DNA of 59,951 nucleotides from Chloroflexi bacterium HGW-Chloroflexi-10 (GTDB lineage Bacteria > Chloroflexota > Anaerolineae > Anaerolineales > Anaerolineaceae), in the NCBI GenBank assembly GCA_002840755.1, contig PHBZ01000036.1:1-59951 (forward strand), read 5' to 3'. The notes below the pieces were generated by a model, which did not search any database, was not told the origin of the DNA, and was given only the letters and a program-made list of their open reading frames with translations. A program made the translations under genes and the position numbers. This document shows positions 51,907 through 59,951 of this stretch, piece after piece; the stretch's first letter is position 1, and every line of letters starts with the position of its first letter.

Positions 51907-52752
51907 TCAGCCTGTGGTTTCAGTGATATGGCGTGTCTCGCCGCTCACCAGAATACCTGCGCCTTTATGCTGTGTATATTGCACAGATATCCGCGATGGA
52001 CTGCCCATATCTTCGCCCTGCAAAATATCAAAACGTTCGCTGCCCGGCCATTCGATATCCCGCAGATAACCCGCCAGCGCCGCCGCGGCAGCCCCCGTGG
52101 CCGGGTCTTCATATACCCCGCCGGTGGGGAAAGGATTTCTGGAATGGAAAAGCCGGTTCGATTCCTGCCATAACAAATCAATGGTAACCAGGTCCTCCTG
52201 CTGCATCAACGCCTTTACCCGCTCAAAGTCGTAGGCCATTTCCTTTAGTTTCTTGCGTTCTTTCAAGACAATCATCAAATGTTTTGCGCCGGCAAAAGCG
52301 AAACGCACCGGAAAATCGCGGTTGAGATCCGCCATCGTCCAATTGAACTCGCTTAAAACCTTTTCGACATACGCCTGCGGAGCGGCTTCAGACCATGTCC
52401 CCGGTGATTCCAATGTAATAACCGCAGCGCCCTTGTCGGATTTTGAAACGCTCACAGTTACTTCACCCTGATTGATAAAGAGTTTATAAACACCCTCGCC
52501 AAAACGTTCTCCCAATGCTGCGCCGCTGGCAATAGTCGCGTGCCCGCAGAAAGGCACTTCCATTTCCGGGGCAAAATAGCGCGTACGCCAGCCATCCTTT
52601 ACCGGTGCCAGAAAGGCAGTTTCGGAATAACCCACCCGTTTCGCCGCCGCCAGCATTTCTTCTTCGCTTGGCATTTCACTGCCAATCACCACCCCGGCCG
52701 GGTTACCGCCGCTGTTGTTGTAAGAAAATGCCGCAATTCTGAGAACGTCCAT
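51907..52752 (-). CDS. PhzF-family isomerase/epimerase
   Basis: A 281-residue PhzF/diaminopimelate-epimerase-fold protein. Signatures: GGNPAGVV (15-22), SETAFLAP with the catalytic Glu44, CGHATIASG (69-77), and the C-terminal EDPATGAAAAALAGYL. The family isomerises small acids such as the phenazine precursor DHHA; no other phenazine genes are present, so a general metabolite substrate is likely. It lies 69 bp upstream of the cupin gene. Confidence 0.88.
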   Translation of the reverse strand: MDVLRIAAFSYNNSGGNPAGVVIGSEMPSEEEMLAAAKRVGYSETAFLAPVKDGWRTRYFAPEMEVPFCGHATIASGAALGERFGEGVYKLFINQGEVTVSVSKSDKGAAVITLESPGTWSEAAPQAYVEKVLSEFNWTMADLNRDFPVRFAFAGAKHLMIVLKERKKLKEMAYDFERVKALMQQEDLVTIDLLWQESNRLFHSRNPFPTGGVYEDPATGAAAAALAGYLRDIEWPGSERFDILQGEDMGSPSRISVQYTQHKGAGILVSGETRHITETTG

Positions 52753-53069
52753 ACTGTTTTTTCCTTATAAAATAGCCAGCCATTGATTAAACCGAATTTT
52801 AATATACAGCGTTTCTGCCTGGCATCAAACTATTTGCAGAAAGAATCGTTGTAAAACAAAAGACTGACAATAGTACCGGAACCGTTCTTCTCTCCTCCAG
52901 AACAATAGTCGGGTCCAGCTCATTTCAGGGCTTTTGTGGAAATAGATATAATCCCTAAGTCCATTGGTTAGATCACGGGGAACGCAGAAAATCAAACCCG
53001 AATAACCACGAATGGCCACAGACTTAGATTTTTAATGCTGAAATAAAAACAGTAACGAAAATAACCTCC
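52753..53069. other. Intergenic stretch, nothing recognised
   Basis: A 317-bp region between the phzF-like gene and an unknown gene, marking the transition to the AT-rich right part of the window. It contains a short 'AACCACGAATGGCCACAGA' segment of the intergenic type seen elsewhere, but no gene or hairpin. Confidence 0.4.
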
Positions 53070-53552
53070 TTAGCTTTTTTGATCTTTCAAGATGTCCACG
53101 AAGTCATTCCCAACTTCTTTAATACCTGGATTTTCATTGATCAAGGCTAGCTTTGCTAATTTAAATGTAAGAGCAGAATCTAAGAAATAGTACAATTCCA
53201 ATACTCTTCGATATGCATCTTCGTTTTTTAATAAAGGATGCGTATATTTTTCGATATTTTCCACAACCCAATCTCTAGGTAAATCAACAATTAAATCGCG
53301 AAAAAATTTCGTAAGGCCATGTGTATAACTGGCATAATAGATAAGCACTTCAAATATTTGGATTAATTCACTTTTTGTGAGATCTCTCAAGAACGAGAAA
53401 GCGACCCTACAGTCATTACTTAAAAGTTTTTTCCTTAAATAATCGAGCCACTGAGCATTATATAGCTTAAACTCAACAATATATTCAGAAAATCTTTTGT
53501 CGTTACTATTATAGGCGTGAACAAGTTTATTCCAATATTCATCTTGATCCAT
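53070..53552 (-). CDS. Small helical protein, possible immunity protein
   Basis: A 160-residue acidic, helical cytoplasmic protein without signal peptide. Hydrophobic/aromatic pattern YWNKLVHAYNSNDKRF and LRVLELYYFLDSALTFKL-like stretches resemble alpha-helical-repeat immunity proteins, but no family can be named. It lies in AT-rich DNA near other unknown small genes, consistent with a toxin/immunity setting. Confidence 0.5.
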   Translation of the reverse strand: MDQDEYWNKLVHAYNSNDKRFSEYIVEFKLYNAQWLDYLRKKLLSNDCRVAFSFLRDLTKSELIQIFEVLIYYASYTHGLTKFFRDLIVDLPRDWVVENIEKYTHPLLKNEDAYRRVLELYYFLDSALTFKLAKLALINENPGIKEVGNDFVDILKDQKS

Positions 53553-53687
53553 TATTAATCTCCCTTAATAGAATATTACTCTGTTATATTACTCGGGTTT
53601 GAACCTTTTTTTCAGCAATGCTCTTGGAATCATTTCAAGATTAACTTTTTGCCCAAATATGAAGTGTTTCATATCCGGAATTTATTA

Positions 53688-53942
53688 TCAACCAATAATA
53701 AACGTTATAAAAAAGAATAAACCAATAAAAAATAAAATGGTGAAAATAAATTTATCCAGGCCTTTGCCCATTCCTGATAAACTGTCTCTATCAACACCTT
53801 TTCCATTATAAAAACCAAACCAAATTACACCCAATTTATTCGCCCATCGTCTTAACATCCGATAGAGTTGAGGAGAAAACCAAATTGAAAAACTTATAAA
53901 CCCCATTAGGATTGTATAAATTAATGACAAAAAAATACCCAT
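53688..53942 (-). CDS. Small two-TM protein
   Basis: An 84-residue protein with a membrane helix at each end (GIFLSLIYTILMGFISFSIW and FIFTILFFIGLFFFITFIIG) and a short charged loop between. No family recognised. It stands alone with AT-rich spacers on both sides. Confidence 0.5.
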   Translation of the reverse strand: MGIFLSLIYTILMGFISFSIWFSPQLYRMLRRWANKLGVIWFGFYNGKGVDRDSLSGMGKGLDKFIFTILFFIGLFFFITFIIG

Positions 53943-54198
53943 ATTTACTACTTCCTATTCTTTTTCAAAATTATTACTAATATGCTTTTGTTAAAAATAA
54001 CTTACCTTAATCGATGGTCATTCCCACCCAGTTGGTAACACTATTTTGGGTAATCCTTCAACAGGCTCTGTAAGCAACTTACCGTAATGGCTGCTAAAGG
54101 ATTAGTGTTCTGTTTGAATTATAAAAAGTTTATAAAGTGCTGGTCCTCAGTCTAAACCGGCTAGGTCAAACTCATTTTAATTACCGCAGCCTTATTAA

Positions 54199-54714
54199 TT
54201 AATCGGGTGTCGGTGTTACGGACTGTTTCGTTAGCGCTTCTCTGGTTAGTTGTAGCAATCGCCCTGGATACCAATCATCATAATTCTGCGTAGAACCAAT
54301 GGAAGTTAATTTATTATTCGTAAAATAAGCTGCAATTTCAATTACCTCATCACCCCTAAAATCGTAATAAACATATAAATAGACACCATCTTCTGAGCTA
54401 ACAAAACGTGATTGATAAACGGCGCATTTTTCCTGAATCGTTTCATAACTACTTCCTAAAGGAAATGTTCTCCGTATTACTTCTACAAATTCATCAGCAT
54501 AAACTTCTTCGTTTGAGCACAATTTCTGTTGCTCGGATTCAGTTATATTTAATTTTGCACATAAATCATCTACAACACTTCTCTCCAAAGGTGTTGTCAA
54601 AACATACCAGGGAGGGGGCTGATTCTGATGGGTTTCCCTCACAACAAAATAATAGATACAGCAAGAAACAAATAATATAACAATTGTAATCAGCAATATT
54701 CTTTTAATTTTCAT
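54199..54714 (-). CDS. Membrane-anchored exported protein
   Basis: A 171-residue protein with one N-terminal anchor (ILLITIVILFVSCCIYYFVV) and an external domain containing several acidic and aromatic residues (GVYLYVYYDFRGDEVIEIAA). The C-terminus is a Thr/Pro-rich tail. Unknown function; AT-rich. Confidence 0.55.
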   Translation of the reverse strand: MKIKRILLITIVILFVSCCIYYFVVRETHQNQPPPWYVLTTPLERSVVDDLCAKLNITESEQQKLCSNEEVYADEFVEVIRRTFPLGSSYETIQEKCAVYQSRFVSSEDGVYLYVYYDFRGDEVIEIAAYFTNNKLTSIGSTQNYDDWYPGRLLQLTREALTKQSVTPTPD

Positions 54715-54851
54715 CTGTTTATCTCATTATTTCATCGTATATGGGGTATTAAGTTGAAAATGAAAGGGTTTTATCGCGGTACCCAGACCAATACCGTGCA
54801 AATTACATCTGCCAGATCAATTGGCCTTACTAAATCTAAACTCTAATTTAA

Positions 54852-55172
54852 TTACACCTTTCGAAATTTTTTTCCAAATCTGCCAATCTTTTTGGAGAAC
54901 TTCAATATATAATGTCTCATATTTCCTCTGCCAACTTTTACATACCAACCAAGAAACATTATAAAAAAGGCAGTTAGGATTCCAAAACAAATCCCCAAAA
55001 GTATGGTTTTGAAGTTAAAACCCAAGGAAAGAAATAAAAGTAATATAACTAAAAAAGCACAAACACCGGACACCTTTAACCAACTTTTTGGTCCTAAAAA
55101 TGATGTAATCACACTTAAATATGATAACAGCAACATTAATATCTTAATTGTATTAAGCATTAATTCATTCAT
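54852..55172 (-). CDS. Four-TM small membrane protein
   Basis: A 106-residue protein with about three hydrophobic helices (MLNTIKILMLLLSYLSVITS, VCAFLVILLLFLSLGF, LLGICFGILTAFFIMFL) and a strongly basic C-terminal tail (KFSKKIGRFGKKFRKV). It resembles immunity or regulatory membrane proteins, but no family is recognised. Confidence 0.5.
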   Translation of the reverse strand: MNELMLNTIKILMLLLSYLSVITSFLGPKSWLKVSGVCAFLVILLLFLSLGFNFKTILLGICFGILTAFFIMFLGWYVKVGRGNMRHYILKFSKKIGRFGKKFRKV

Positions 55173-55236
55173 CTAATTAATCCTGCTTGGGATTTCCCAA
55201 CGAATTCATACATTTCCGATATTCCATGTTTTACCG

Positions 55237-55326
55237 CTAAGCGAAGAAAGCGATCATATGAGCGTAATTTGATGCAAACGTATCAATGACAGCAAATTTG
55301 ACGACACAATTCTCTCCCGCACTCAT
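55237..55326 (-). pseudogene. Remnant leader of the GEDCAVN type
   Basis: From the ATG at 55326 the first residues MSAGENCVVKFAVID match the N-termini at 56228 and 59799 (GE-[DN]-C-[AV]-[IV]). After about 15 codons the similarity ends, and the frame stops at 55237-55239. It looks like the beginning of a module whose body has been lost. Confidence 0.55.
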
Positions 55327-55396
55327 GAGTTAAGTATAGTCAATAAAAATATTTTCGCTCCAAAAAACGTCCCTAACCTAATGCCCAACTTATTAG

Positions 55397-55912
55397 TTAA
55401 TTCTTTCTACCTGGAATAAAACATTTACGTTTACTTATTTCACTGAGTAACTCCATATGATTAATCATCTGTGAACTAATCGAAAAAACCGGCCGAAATT
55501 TGAATCGAAAAATCCCATAAATCCAATGGAATAGATTAAATTTATTCGTTACAATAATCCATGTTTTTCCATTCAATAACTGTTGAGTTTGAATTTCACC
55601 GATTTGATCCCAACGAATGAAGGTTCCACCAATTGTGTTTTTGAGTACTAAGCCCTTTTCTTGTAGTATTATTTCTTGAAATTGATGTGCAGTCAATTGA
55701 CAGATAAATATCGAAATCATTGAAACAAACAATATTTCTAAACAATTTTTCCCATCTGCTTTACACATGAGGGCAGGGAAAAAAGTATCCAGATGAAATG
55801 ACCATTTCACAACTGACAAAATAATAACCATTAATAAAAGTATTGAGATGGAATTCGCAGTAAATTTTAGCAATTTTATATGATCTGGATAAACAAATTT
55901 TTTTGTTATCAT
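55397..55912 (-). CDS. Two-TM PH-like membrane protein
   Basis: The start at 55912 is used because the longer frame is read through the upstream gene in another phase; the ribosome site is weak. The ~171-residue product has two membrane helices (SILLLMVIILSVVKW and ILFVSMISIFICQLT). A soluble part, EKGLVLKNTIGGTFIRWDQI, resembles the PH-like domain of YdbT/immunity-type membrane proteins. It lies 16 bp downstream of the 102-residue GEDCAVN protein gene and could be its immunity partner (inference). Confidence 0.5.
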   Translation of the reverse strand: MITKKFVYPDHIKLLKFTANSISILLLMVIILSVVKWSFHLDTFFPALMCKADGKNCLEILFVSMISIFICQLTAHQFQEIILQEKGLVLKNTIGGTFIRWDQIGEIQTQQLLNGKTWIIVTNKFNLFHWIYGIFRFKFRPVFSISSQMINHMELLSEISKRKCFIPGRKN

Positions 55913-55928
55913 ATTAACTTTTCTATCT

Positions 55929-56228
55929 TCATCTAACTTTTTCAATACGGAATATTGGTTGAGCGTATCTTCTAAACGCGGCTGCTGAAACTTCAGCACC
56001 ACCTGACATAGTAAATGACCGCAATTCGGGGACAGTACCTTCGCCATCGCCTCTTGAATAACTTAATAAACCTCCTGCTTCAGAAACAAAGGTTAATTGT
56101 CCGCCAGAAAACCAACCTGCCACCAATACATCATTATTGCGAGTGCTATAAACACCATTTAGTCCTATTCCAAAACTCATGCCGGCGAAGTTCACAGCGA
56201 AACCGTTGACGGCACAATCCTCTCCCAT
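55929..56228 (-). CDS. Orphan module starting GEDCAVN
   Basis: About 99 residues. The start MGEDCAVNGFAVNFAGM is shared with two other genes nearby. The rest, GIGLNGVYSTRNNDVLVAGW then GGQLTFVSEAGGLLSYS, resembles the glycine-rich beta segments at the C-terminus of large Rhs-like or polymorphic surface proteins. It has no signal peptide. It looks like a displaced C-terminal module rather than an independent gene. Confidence 0.5.
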   Translation of the reverse strand: MGEDCAVNGFAVNFAGMSFGIGLNGVYSTRNNDVLVAGWFSGGQLTFVSEAGGLLSYSRGDGEGTVPELRSFTMSGGAEVSAAAFRRYAQPIFRIEKVR

Positions 56229-56305
56229 TCTCCACATAATGTAGTCTGGTAATCTTCCTCATTTATGGTGGGTATCACAAAGCAATTTGTGTAATTTAAA
56301 CAACA

Positions 56306-57562
56306 CTACGGAATCAAGCAGTTGAAATAATCTCCACCAATCAGTGTTGTCATATTATTCCCATAACCATAAGTTACCATTTTTACCTCTGTATTTTTTA
56401 ACTTTCCTTCATAAATATTATATTCCCGATAATTCTCGCCTCCCCAAAAATATACGGTTTCCGCCGTATCGCTCACCATAAATATTTGGGCGGGTAATTT
56501 ATATTGATGGATCATTTCTCCTGTATAAATATCGTACCATTGATACGAATCACCATCATTGACAATCACCAGACCGGTATTTCCGATATTCCAAAGCTCT
56601 AACTTCAGTCCTTCTGTTTCAGGAATAATCCAAAATATTTCCTTCGACTCTGCATTCAAAGTACCCAATGCATAAGTAGAAAGATTTTCTTGCTCGTTTG
56701 TCTCTTCATTATCTGCAAAACCGGAAATGAAAATTATCTCTTGAGAATCCCTTGACCATTCATAATCCAAAACATAATAATCCAGATCTCTGTTATCAAA
56801 GTTCGTCAATTGTGTTTTTATTTCACTGTCAGGTTCATAAACAAAAATTTGTTTATTACCCAGGTTATCCAAATCGGTAAACGCCAGGTAACGGCTGTCA
56901 GGCGACCAGGCGATTGGTGCAATCCAGGCCCCATTGTTAACGGTTAATTGTTTTGCTTCTAATTTATTTTTATAGTCAATCGGGATAATAAAAACATCCT
57001 GTATGAGGCTGTCACCTTTACCATAAAGTTTTTCCCAATTTAATGACCTGACATACGCAATCCATTCGGTAGAAGGAGAAATTCGTTGATAATATGTGTC
57101 TGAGGCTTTATGAGAAAAATTTATTCTTTGTGTATCCAATAATTCCCCTGACAATCGAAACCTGCTTATATCAAGGCCTACTGCATCATCAATGCTTTGC
57201 CGTGCATAAACAGTGGAAATTTTAATCAATTCGCAGGTCTGAGGATTAATCCAATCATAGAGGGAATCTTCTGAAAAACTCTGAATTGTATTCAGATTTT
57301 CATCAAGAATCATCACAACATATTTCTCAGATATGAAGTCATATACCAACCAGTGCGCGATTTGAGATTTAACCAACTGGGTTTCTGTAATTTCAGGAGT
57401 AATCGCCGGTATCACGGTTGTAATTGTAGGCATTCTTTTTGTCGTATTGACTTGAATTGGGGTTGGAGTTATACCAGACACCATATTATCTTGTGTTTTC
57501 GACAATGAAGAAATAGAGCAACCAGTCAACATTAATACGAGAAATAAAATTTTTCTTTTCAC
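56306..57562 (-). CDS. Lipoprotein with PD40-like propeller
   Basis: The start is a GTG at 57562 with GGAGGTAGA just upstream; longer ATG frames cross the repeated upstream segment. Lipobox LMLTGC puts the lipid on Cys15. The ~418-residue protein contains WD40/PD40-like blades, for example APIAWSPDSRYLAFTDLDNL and DYEWSRDSQEIIFISGF. A Thr/Pro-rich linker follows the signal. A surface-bound propeller of the same general type as the product at 47267-48619. Confidence 0.75.
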   Translation of the reverse strand: MKRKILFLVLMLTGCSISSLSKTQDNMVSGITPTPIQVNTTKRMPTITTVIPAITPEITETQLVKSQIAHWLVYDFISEKYVVMILDENLNTIQSFSEDSLYDWINPQTCELIKISTVYARQSIDDAVGLDISRFRLSGELLDTQRINFSHKASDTYYQRISPSTEWIAYVRSLNWEKLYGKGDSLIQDVFIIPIDYKNKLEAKQLTVNNGAWIAPIAWSPDSRYLAFTDLDNLGNKQIFVYEPDSEIKTQLTNFDNRDLDYYVLDYEWSRDSQEIIFISGFADNEETNEQENLSTYALGTLNAESKEIFWIIPETEGLKLELWNIGNTGLVIVNDGDSYQWYDIYTGEMIHQYKLPAQIFMVSDTAETVYFWGGENYREYNIYEGKLKNTEVKMVTYGYGNNMTTLIGGDYFNCLIP

Positions 57563-57595
57563 TCTACCTCCATTTAAGCGGAGCGTCATCAGAAA

Positions 57596-57628
57596 GCCAA
57601 TTAAATTAATCCCATCCAAAAAATCACA
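57596..57628. repeat. Upstream segment repeat, copy 1
   Basis: AGCCAATTAAATTAAT then CCCATCCAAAAAATCAC is nearly identical to segments at 58831-58874 and 59798-59843. It lies just upstream of the propeller lipoprotein start. Confidence 0.6.
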
Positions 57629-57855
57629 TCCCTGCTTTCTCAAACCGGGTTTGCCCGGTCGGTACCAGTGCCGCCACCATCAATCGCTTTGAACCTGAGA
57701 CACTACACGTGGGGCAACGCAGGAAAGCGAATTGTGCACCTTCGAGTCCCAATATATGGCAGTGATGTGTCTGAATACTTCCTGGTCTTTTTGCATTTCT
57801 ATCCTGTATTGGTTACAAAGCGATAAATTTATTCATATTTCTAAACCTTTTACAA

Positions 57856-58830
57856 CTACCTGACAGGCCATAATTTTTTAGGAGTTTCAAAGCAATTGTT
57901 TTCACTAATTTCTACCAACGTTTGGTTTGTAGACTGTTCTAGTGAGATTAACGATCTATTCTCTTTTCTTATGTAATCAAGTCCATACGTATTTCCCGTA
58001 AAGTCTATAAAGCTTTCAAAGCCATCTGGCTCCCATAAGACGAGTACAATCGGTGAAATTTTGCCTGGACACACTTGTAATTTATCTCCCAGATCGACAG
58101 CATCAACCCAGAAGGTGGCTATAATACCTTTTTGAGGATAATAGAAATAAACTATAAATGGGTTATTGCTGGTAGGGTCGATTAACCCTTCTACCCAAAC
58201 CTCTTCAGGGTTTCCGTAGTCTTTCAAAAGTTGACTGAAACGATATTGGTTAATATCACCTGGGTTAATTTCAATCAGTTGGATGATCTCATTCTCCACT
58301 TTATACGTAATAGTGATTTCCTGGCTTGAGTTCGCTTCAGGTTCTGGAAATCGAAATTCAGCATCTAACCAGTCCATATCATCGCTTTTTCTTATTGCGA
58401 TGAATGTTGTAAGGGGAGAAAGCTGGTTGAATGCAGTCGTGAAACTTGTCTTCCCTGGTTCAATTTTCCACCAACAGGGTAGAGAACACCCCCCATTTGC
58501 TTTCAGCAGGTCATCTACGTTTGCTTTAACCGTAGGCAACGCTACAGGTGCATTAGGTGTCCGGATTACCCAGGAAACTATAGTTGGAGTGAGCGTTGGA
58601 AGAAGAGTCGGGATTTTTGTAGGTAACATCGGTATTGTCGCGAATTGAGTAGATGCCGTCTTTACTGCGTCAACCGTTGGTAATGTTGCCGCTCCTACGC
58701 CTTCTACCGCTGTTGGTTTAGTAGCTTGAGTGGTTTTCTCTGCAGCCGGTTGAAACATTTTCGGTGCTAGGCAACTGACAACCCAAACACAAAGAATGCC
58801 AAGGAGGAGTAGAACTTTAACTTTTTTCAT
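57856..58830 (-). CDS. Lipoprotein of unknown function
   Basis: A 324-residue lipoprotein: the signal ends CVWVVSC with lipid Cys20. A Thr/Pro-rich linker (to about residue 95) is followed by a domain with a C-x-C-like start (GGCSLPCWWKIEPGKTSF), several aromatic-rich strands, and a final SLEQSTNQTLVEISENNCFE. No family recognised. The upstream region carries the shared segment with TATATT eight bases before the ATG, implying a leaderless transcript. Confidence 0.65.
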   Translation of the reverse strand: MKKVKVLLLLGILCVWVVSCLAPKMFQPAAEKTTQATKPTAVEGVGAATLPTVDAVKTASTQFATIPMLPTKIPTLLPTLTPTIVSWVIRTPNAPVALPTVKANVDDLLKANGGCSLPCWWKIEPGKTSFTTAFNQLSPLTTFIAIRKSDDMDWLDAEFRFPEPEANSSQEITITYKVENEIIQLIEINPGDINQYRFSQLLKDYGNPEEVWVEGLIDPTSNNPFIVYFYYPQKGIIATFWVDAVDLGDKLQVCPGKISPIVLVLWEPDGFESFIDFTGNTYGLDYIRKENRSLISLEQSTNQTLVEISENNCFETPKKLWPVR

Positions 58831-58874
58831 ATGGGTTAAATATAGCCAATTAAATTAATTCCATCCAAAAATCA
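58831..58874. repeat. Upstream segment repeat, copy 2
   Basis: ATGGGTTAAATATAGCCAAT followed by TAAATTAATTCCATCC matches 59798-59843 with few differences. On the minus strand TATATT lies just before the gene start at 58830. Confidence 0.65.
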
Positions 58875-58925
58875 GTATTCTATTTTAAATACAATTTTTT
58901 GTTTAATTCAATAATTAATCCATTT

Positions 58926-59504
58926 TCAATCAAATCTTATACTCTGCAGCATTTCCCAAAACTCTTCTTGTTTTTCGTCCCAATTTGCATCTTTTTCACA
59001 TAACTGAAAAAGGAAATGGTCACTTTCGTTTGTTTTGAGTACATCATAACAATGTAATGTGGTGCCTTTGATCATCATACTTTCATATATAAATGTATGT
59101 TCCTGTAGGTACCCATCCAACTCCGGAACAAAGTGATACGGTTCCAGAACGGAAATTCCGCTGAAATTGTTTTTTTGGTTTGCCCATTTCTCAAGCTCCG
59201 TGATCGATGTATCTATTAGTCCATAACGGTATATCTGCAAAAATAATGTTTCATCTCCCCTAACTACCATAACAAAATCTTTATCCTTGCCAGTTCCATC
59301 AGGAAATTCGTAAAAGATCCAGTTTTCAGGAGCCTTTACCTCAAATCCAAATGTTGTACTTGTGAAATAGACCAGGGCAGTGCTATAAGCGATTCTGGTT
59401 CTTTCAACCATTTGTTTTCCGAGTGCAAACATCCCCAACAAAAGCAACATACCAAGGACAAATAAAATTATTAGTAATTTTCTGTTTTTCATTTTGCATC
59501 CCAT
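58926..59504 (-). CDS. Membrane-anchored exported protein
   Basis: A 192-residue protein (an internal ATG at 59492 is an alternative start). One N-terminal helix LLIILFVLGMLLLLGMFAL is followed by an external domain with VKAPENWIFYEFPDGTGKD, resembling PsbP/DUF1795-like lipoprotein domains. It ends in an acidic helix. Unknown function. Confidence 0.6.
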   Translation of the reverse strand: MGCKMKNRKLLIILFVLGMLLLLGMFALGKQMVERTRIAYSTALVYFTSTTFGFEVKAPENWIFYEFPDGTGKDKDFVMVVRGDETLFLQIYRYGLIDTSITELEKWANQKNNFSGISVLEPYHFVPELDGYLQEHTFIYESMMIKGTTLHCYDVLKTNESDHFLFQLCEKDANWDEKQEEFWEMLQSIRFD

Positions 59505-59544
59505 ACTTTTAATACTCTTGTATTTCCATACTCATTAGCCCGGT

Positions 59545-59799
59545 TTAATTCACCCCTGGCGAAAAACAGACATAAAGACCGCCCGGTGAAGCTGGAAACA
59601 GATCATAAGTTGCCCTCAAACTTCCCCCATCTGCTGAAGATACAGTTAAATTTTGCGAAATATAATCACCGTCGTATTCATTTACATCTACTTTATTCGC
59701 GATAACCCCTGAGCGGCCTTTCAAGTCGCGATTAAGCTGACTCTTGCTGGCGAAGTTCACAGCGAAAACGTTGATGGCACAATCCTCTCCCGCACTCAT
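59545..59799 (-). CDS. Orphan module starting MSAGEDCAIN
   Basis: An 84-residue protein. MSAGEDCAINVFAVNFAS repeats the leader found at 56228 and 55326. The body is short, polar and beta-like (VNEYDGDYISQNLTVSSADG) and ends LYVCFSPGVN. No signal peptide. The upstream segment provides TATACT six bases before the ATG, so a leaderless transcript is likely. Confidence 0.5.
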   Translation of the reverse strand: MSAGEDCAINVFAVNFASKSQLNRDLKGRSGVIANKVDVNEYDGDYISQNLTVSSADGGSLRATYDLFPASPGGLYVCFSPGVN

Positions 59800-59843
59800 G
59801 GGTTAAGTATAGCCAATTAAATTAATTCCATCCCCAAAATCAC
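59798..59843. repeat. Upstream segment repeat, copy 3
   Basis: ATGGGTTAAGTATAGCCAAT followed by TAAATTAATTCCATCC. The same sequence appears at 58831 and, shortened, at 57596. Confidence 0.65.
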
Positions 59844-59872
59844 CCCTGCCTTTTCAAACTGGGAAAACATAG

Positions 59873-59951
59873 TCCTGAGCAGCACTTCGCGAAGGACAAA
59901 ATCCTGAGCAGCACTTCGCGAAGGACAAAATCCTGAGCAGCACTTCGCGAA
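59873..59951. repeat. 29-bp tandem repeat running off the window
   Basis: The unit TCCTGAGCAGCACTTCGCGA with AGGACAAAA begins at 59873, 59902 and 59931 with an exact 29-bp period; the third is cut by the window edge. Each unit contains the palindrome CTTCGCGAAG. No spacers lie between units, so this is not a CRISPR array. Confidence 0.85.

Noticed and set aside
59873..59951. Start of a CRISPR array
   Set aside because: The 29-bp units are directly adjacent with no spacer sequence between them, and no cas gene is nearby.

Overview
The window reads as a bacterial chromosome segment, most likely Chloroflexota of the Anaerolineae type. This is an inference. It rests on a stand-alone bacterial Elp3 at the left end, CSLREA/beta-helix surface proteins, secreted proteins ending in a '[VF][YF]LPL' motif, and several genes whose -10 box sits 5-8 nt before the start codon with no ribosome binding site (candidate leaderless mRNAs). 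No rRNA, tRNA, CRISPR array, transposase or phage gene was seen.

Layout. (1) 0-8 kb: elp3, a methyltransferase, a LuxR-type regulator, a secreted protein/lipoprotein pair, an XRE-regulator/membrane-protein pair behind a consensus promoter, a VOC gene preceded by a VOC remnant, an SRPBCC gene and a membrane protein. (2) 8.0-12.7 kb: one very large repetitive surface protein with a 909-bp internal tandem duplication. (3) 13-33.5 kb: about 25 mostly small genes, all on the minus strand: OsmC, VOC, DinB, NUDIX, GNAT, DUF1801, NTF2, NIPSNAP, methyltransferases, an orphan HigA, a PLP decarboxylase, a zinc alcohol dehydrogenase and a serine hydrolase. They are interleaved with gene fragments (DUF1801, DinB, ICMT-like, truncated NUDIX) and with two families of short promoter-like intergenic repeats. 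This accessory block is the most unusual part of the window. (4) 33.7-38.4 kb: a TetR regulator, an MFS exporter and a rifampin-phosphotransferase-like enzyme, with two matching palindromic operators. (5) 38.5-47.3 kb: a CBS/HEPN-like protein, an iron alcohol dehydrogenase behind a MerR-type promoter, an MFS transporter, a catechol-dioxygenase-like VOC protein, and an operon of ABC ATPase, permease, histidine kinase and response regulator. (6) 47.3-52.8 kb: a PD40 propeller protein, a beta-helix surface protein, a frameshifted gene, a cupin and PhzF. (7) 53-60 kb: visibly AT-richer DNA with small membrane and lipoprotein genes, a leader peptide motif repeated three times, repeated upstream segments, and a 29-bp tandem repeat running off the right edge.

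How the genes may work together. Most of region 3 looks like independently acquired detoxification or modification functions, not one pathway. Clear functional units are TetR-MFS-phosphotransferase (probable drug response), the ABC/two-component operon (probable envelope stress or antibiotic response), and the AraC-VOC-HEAT operon. The right end resembles a field of orphan C-terminal modules and possible immunity genes downstream of a large secreted protein outside the window. That reading is a hypothesis.
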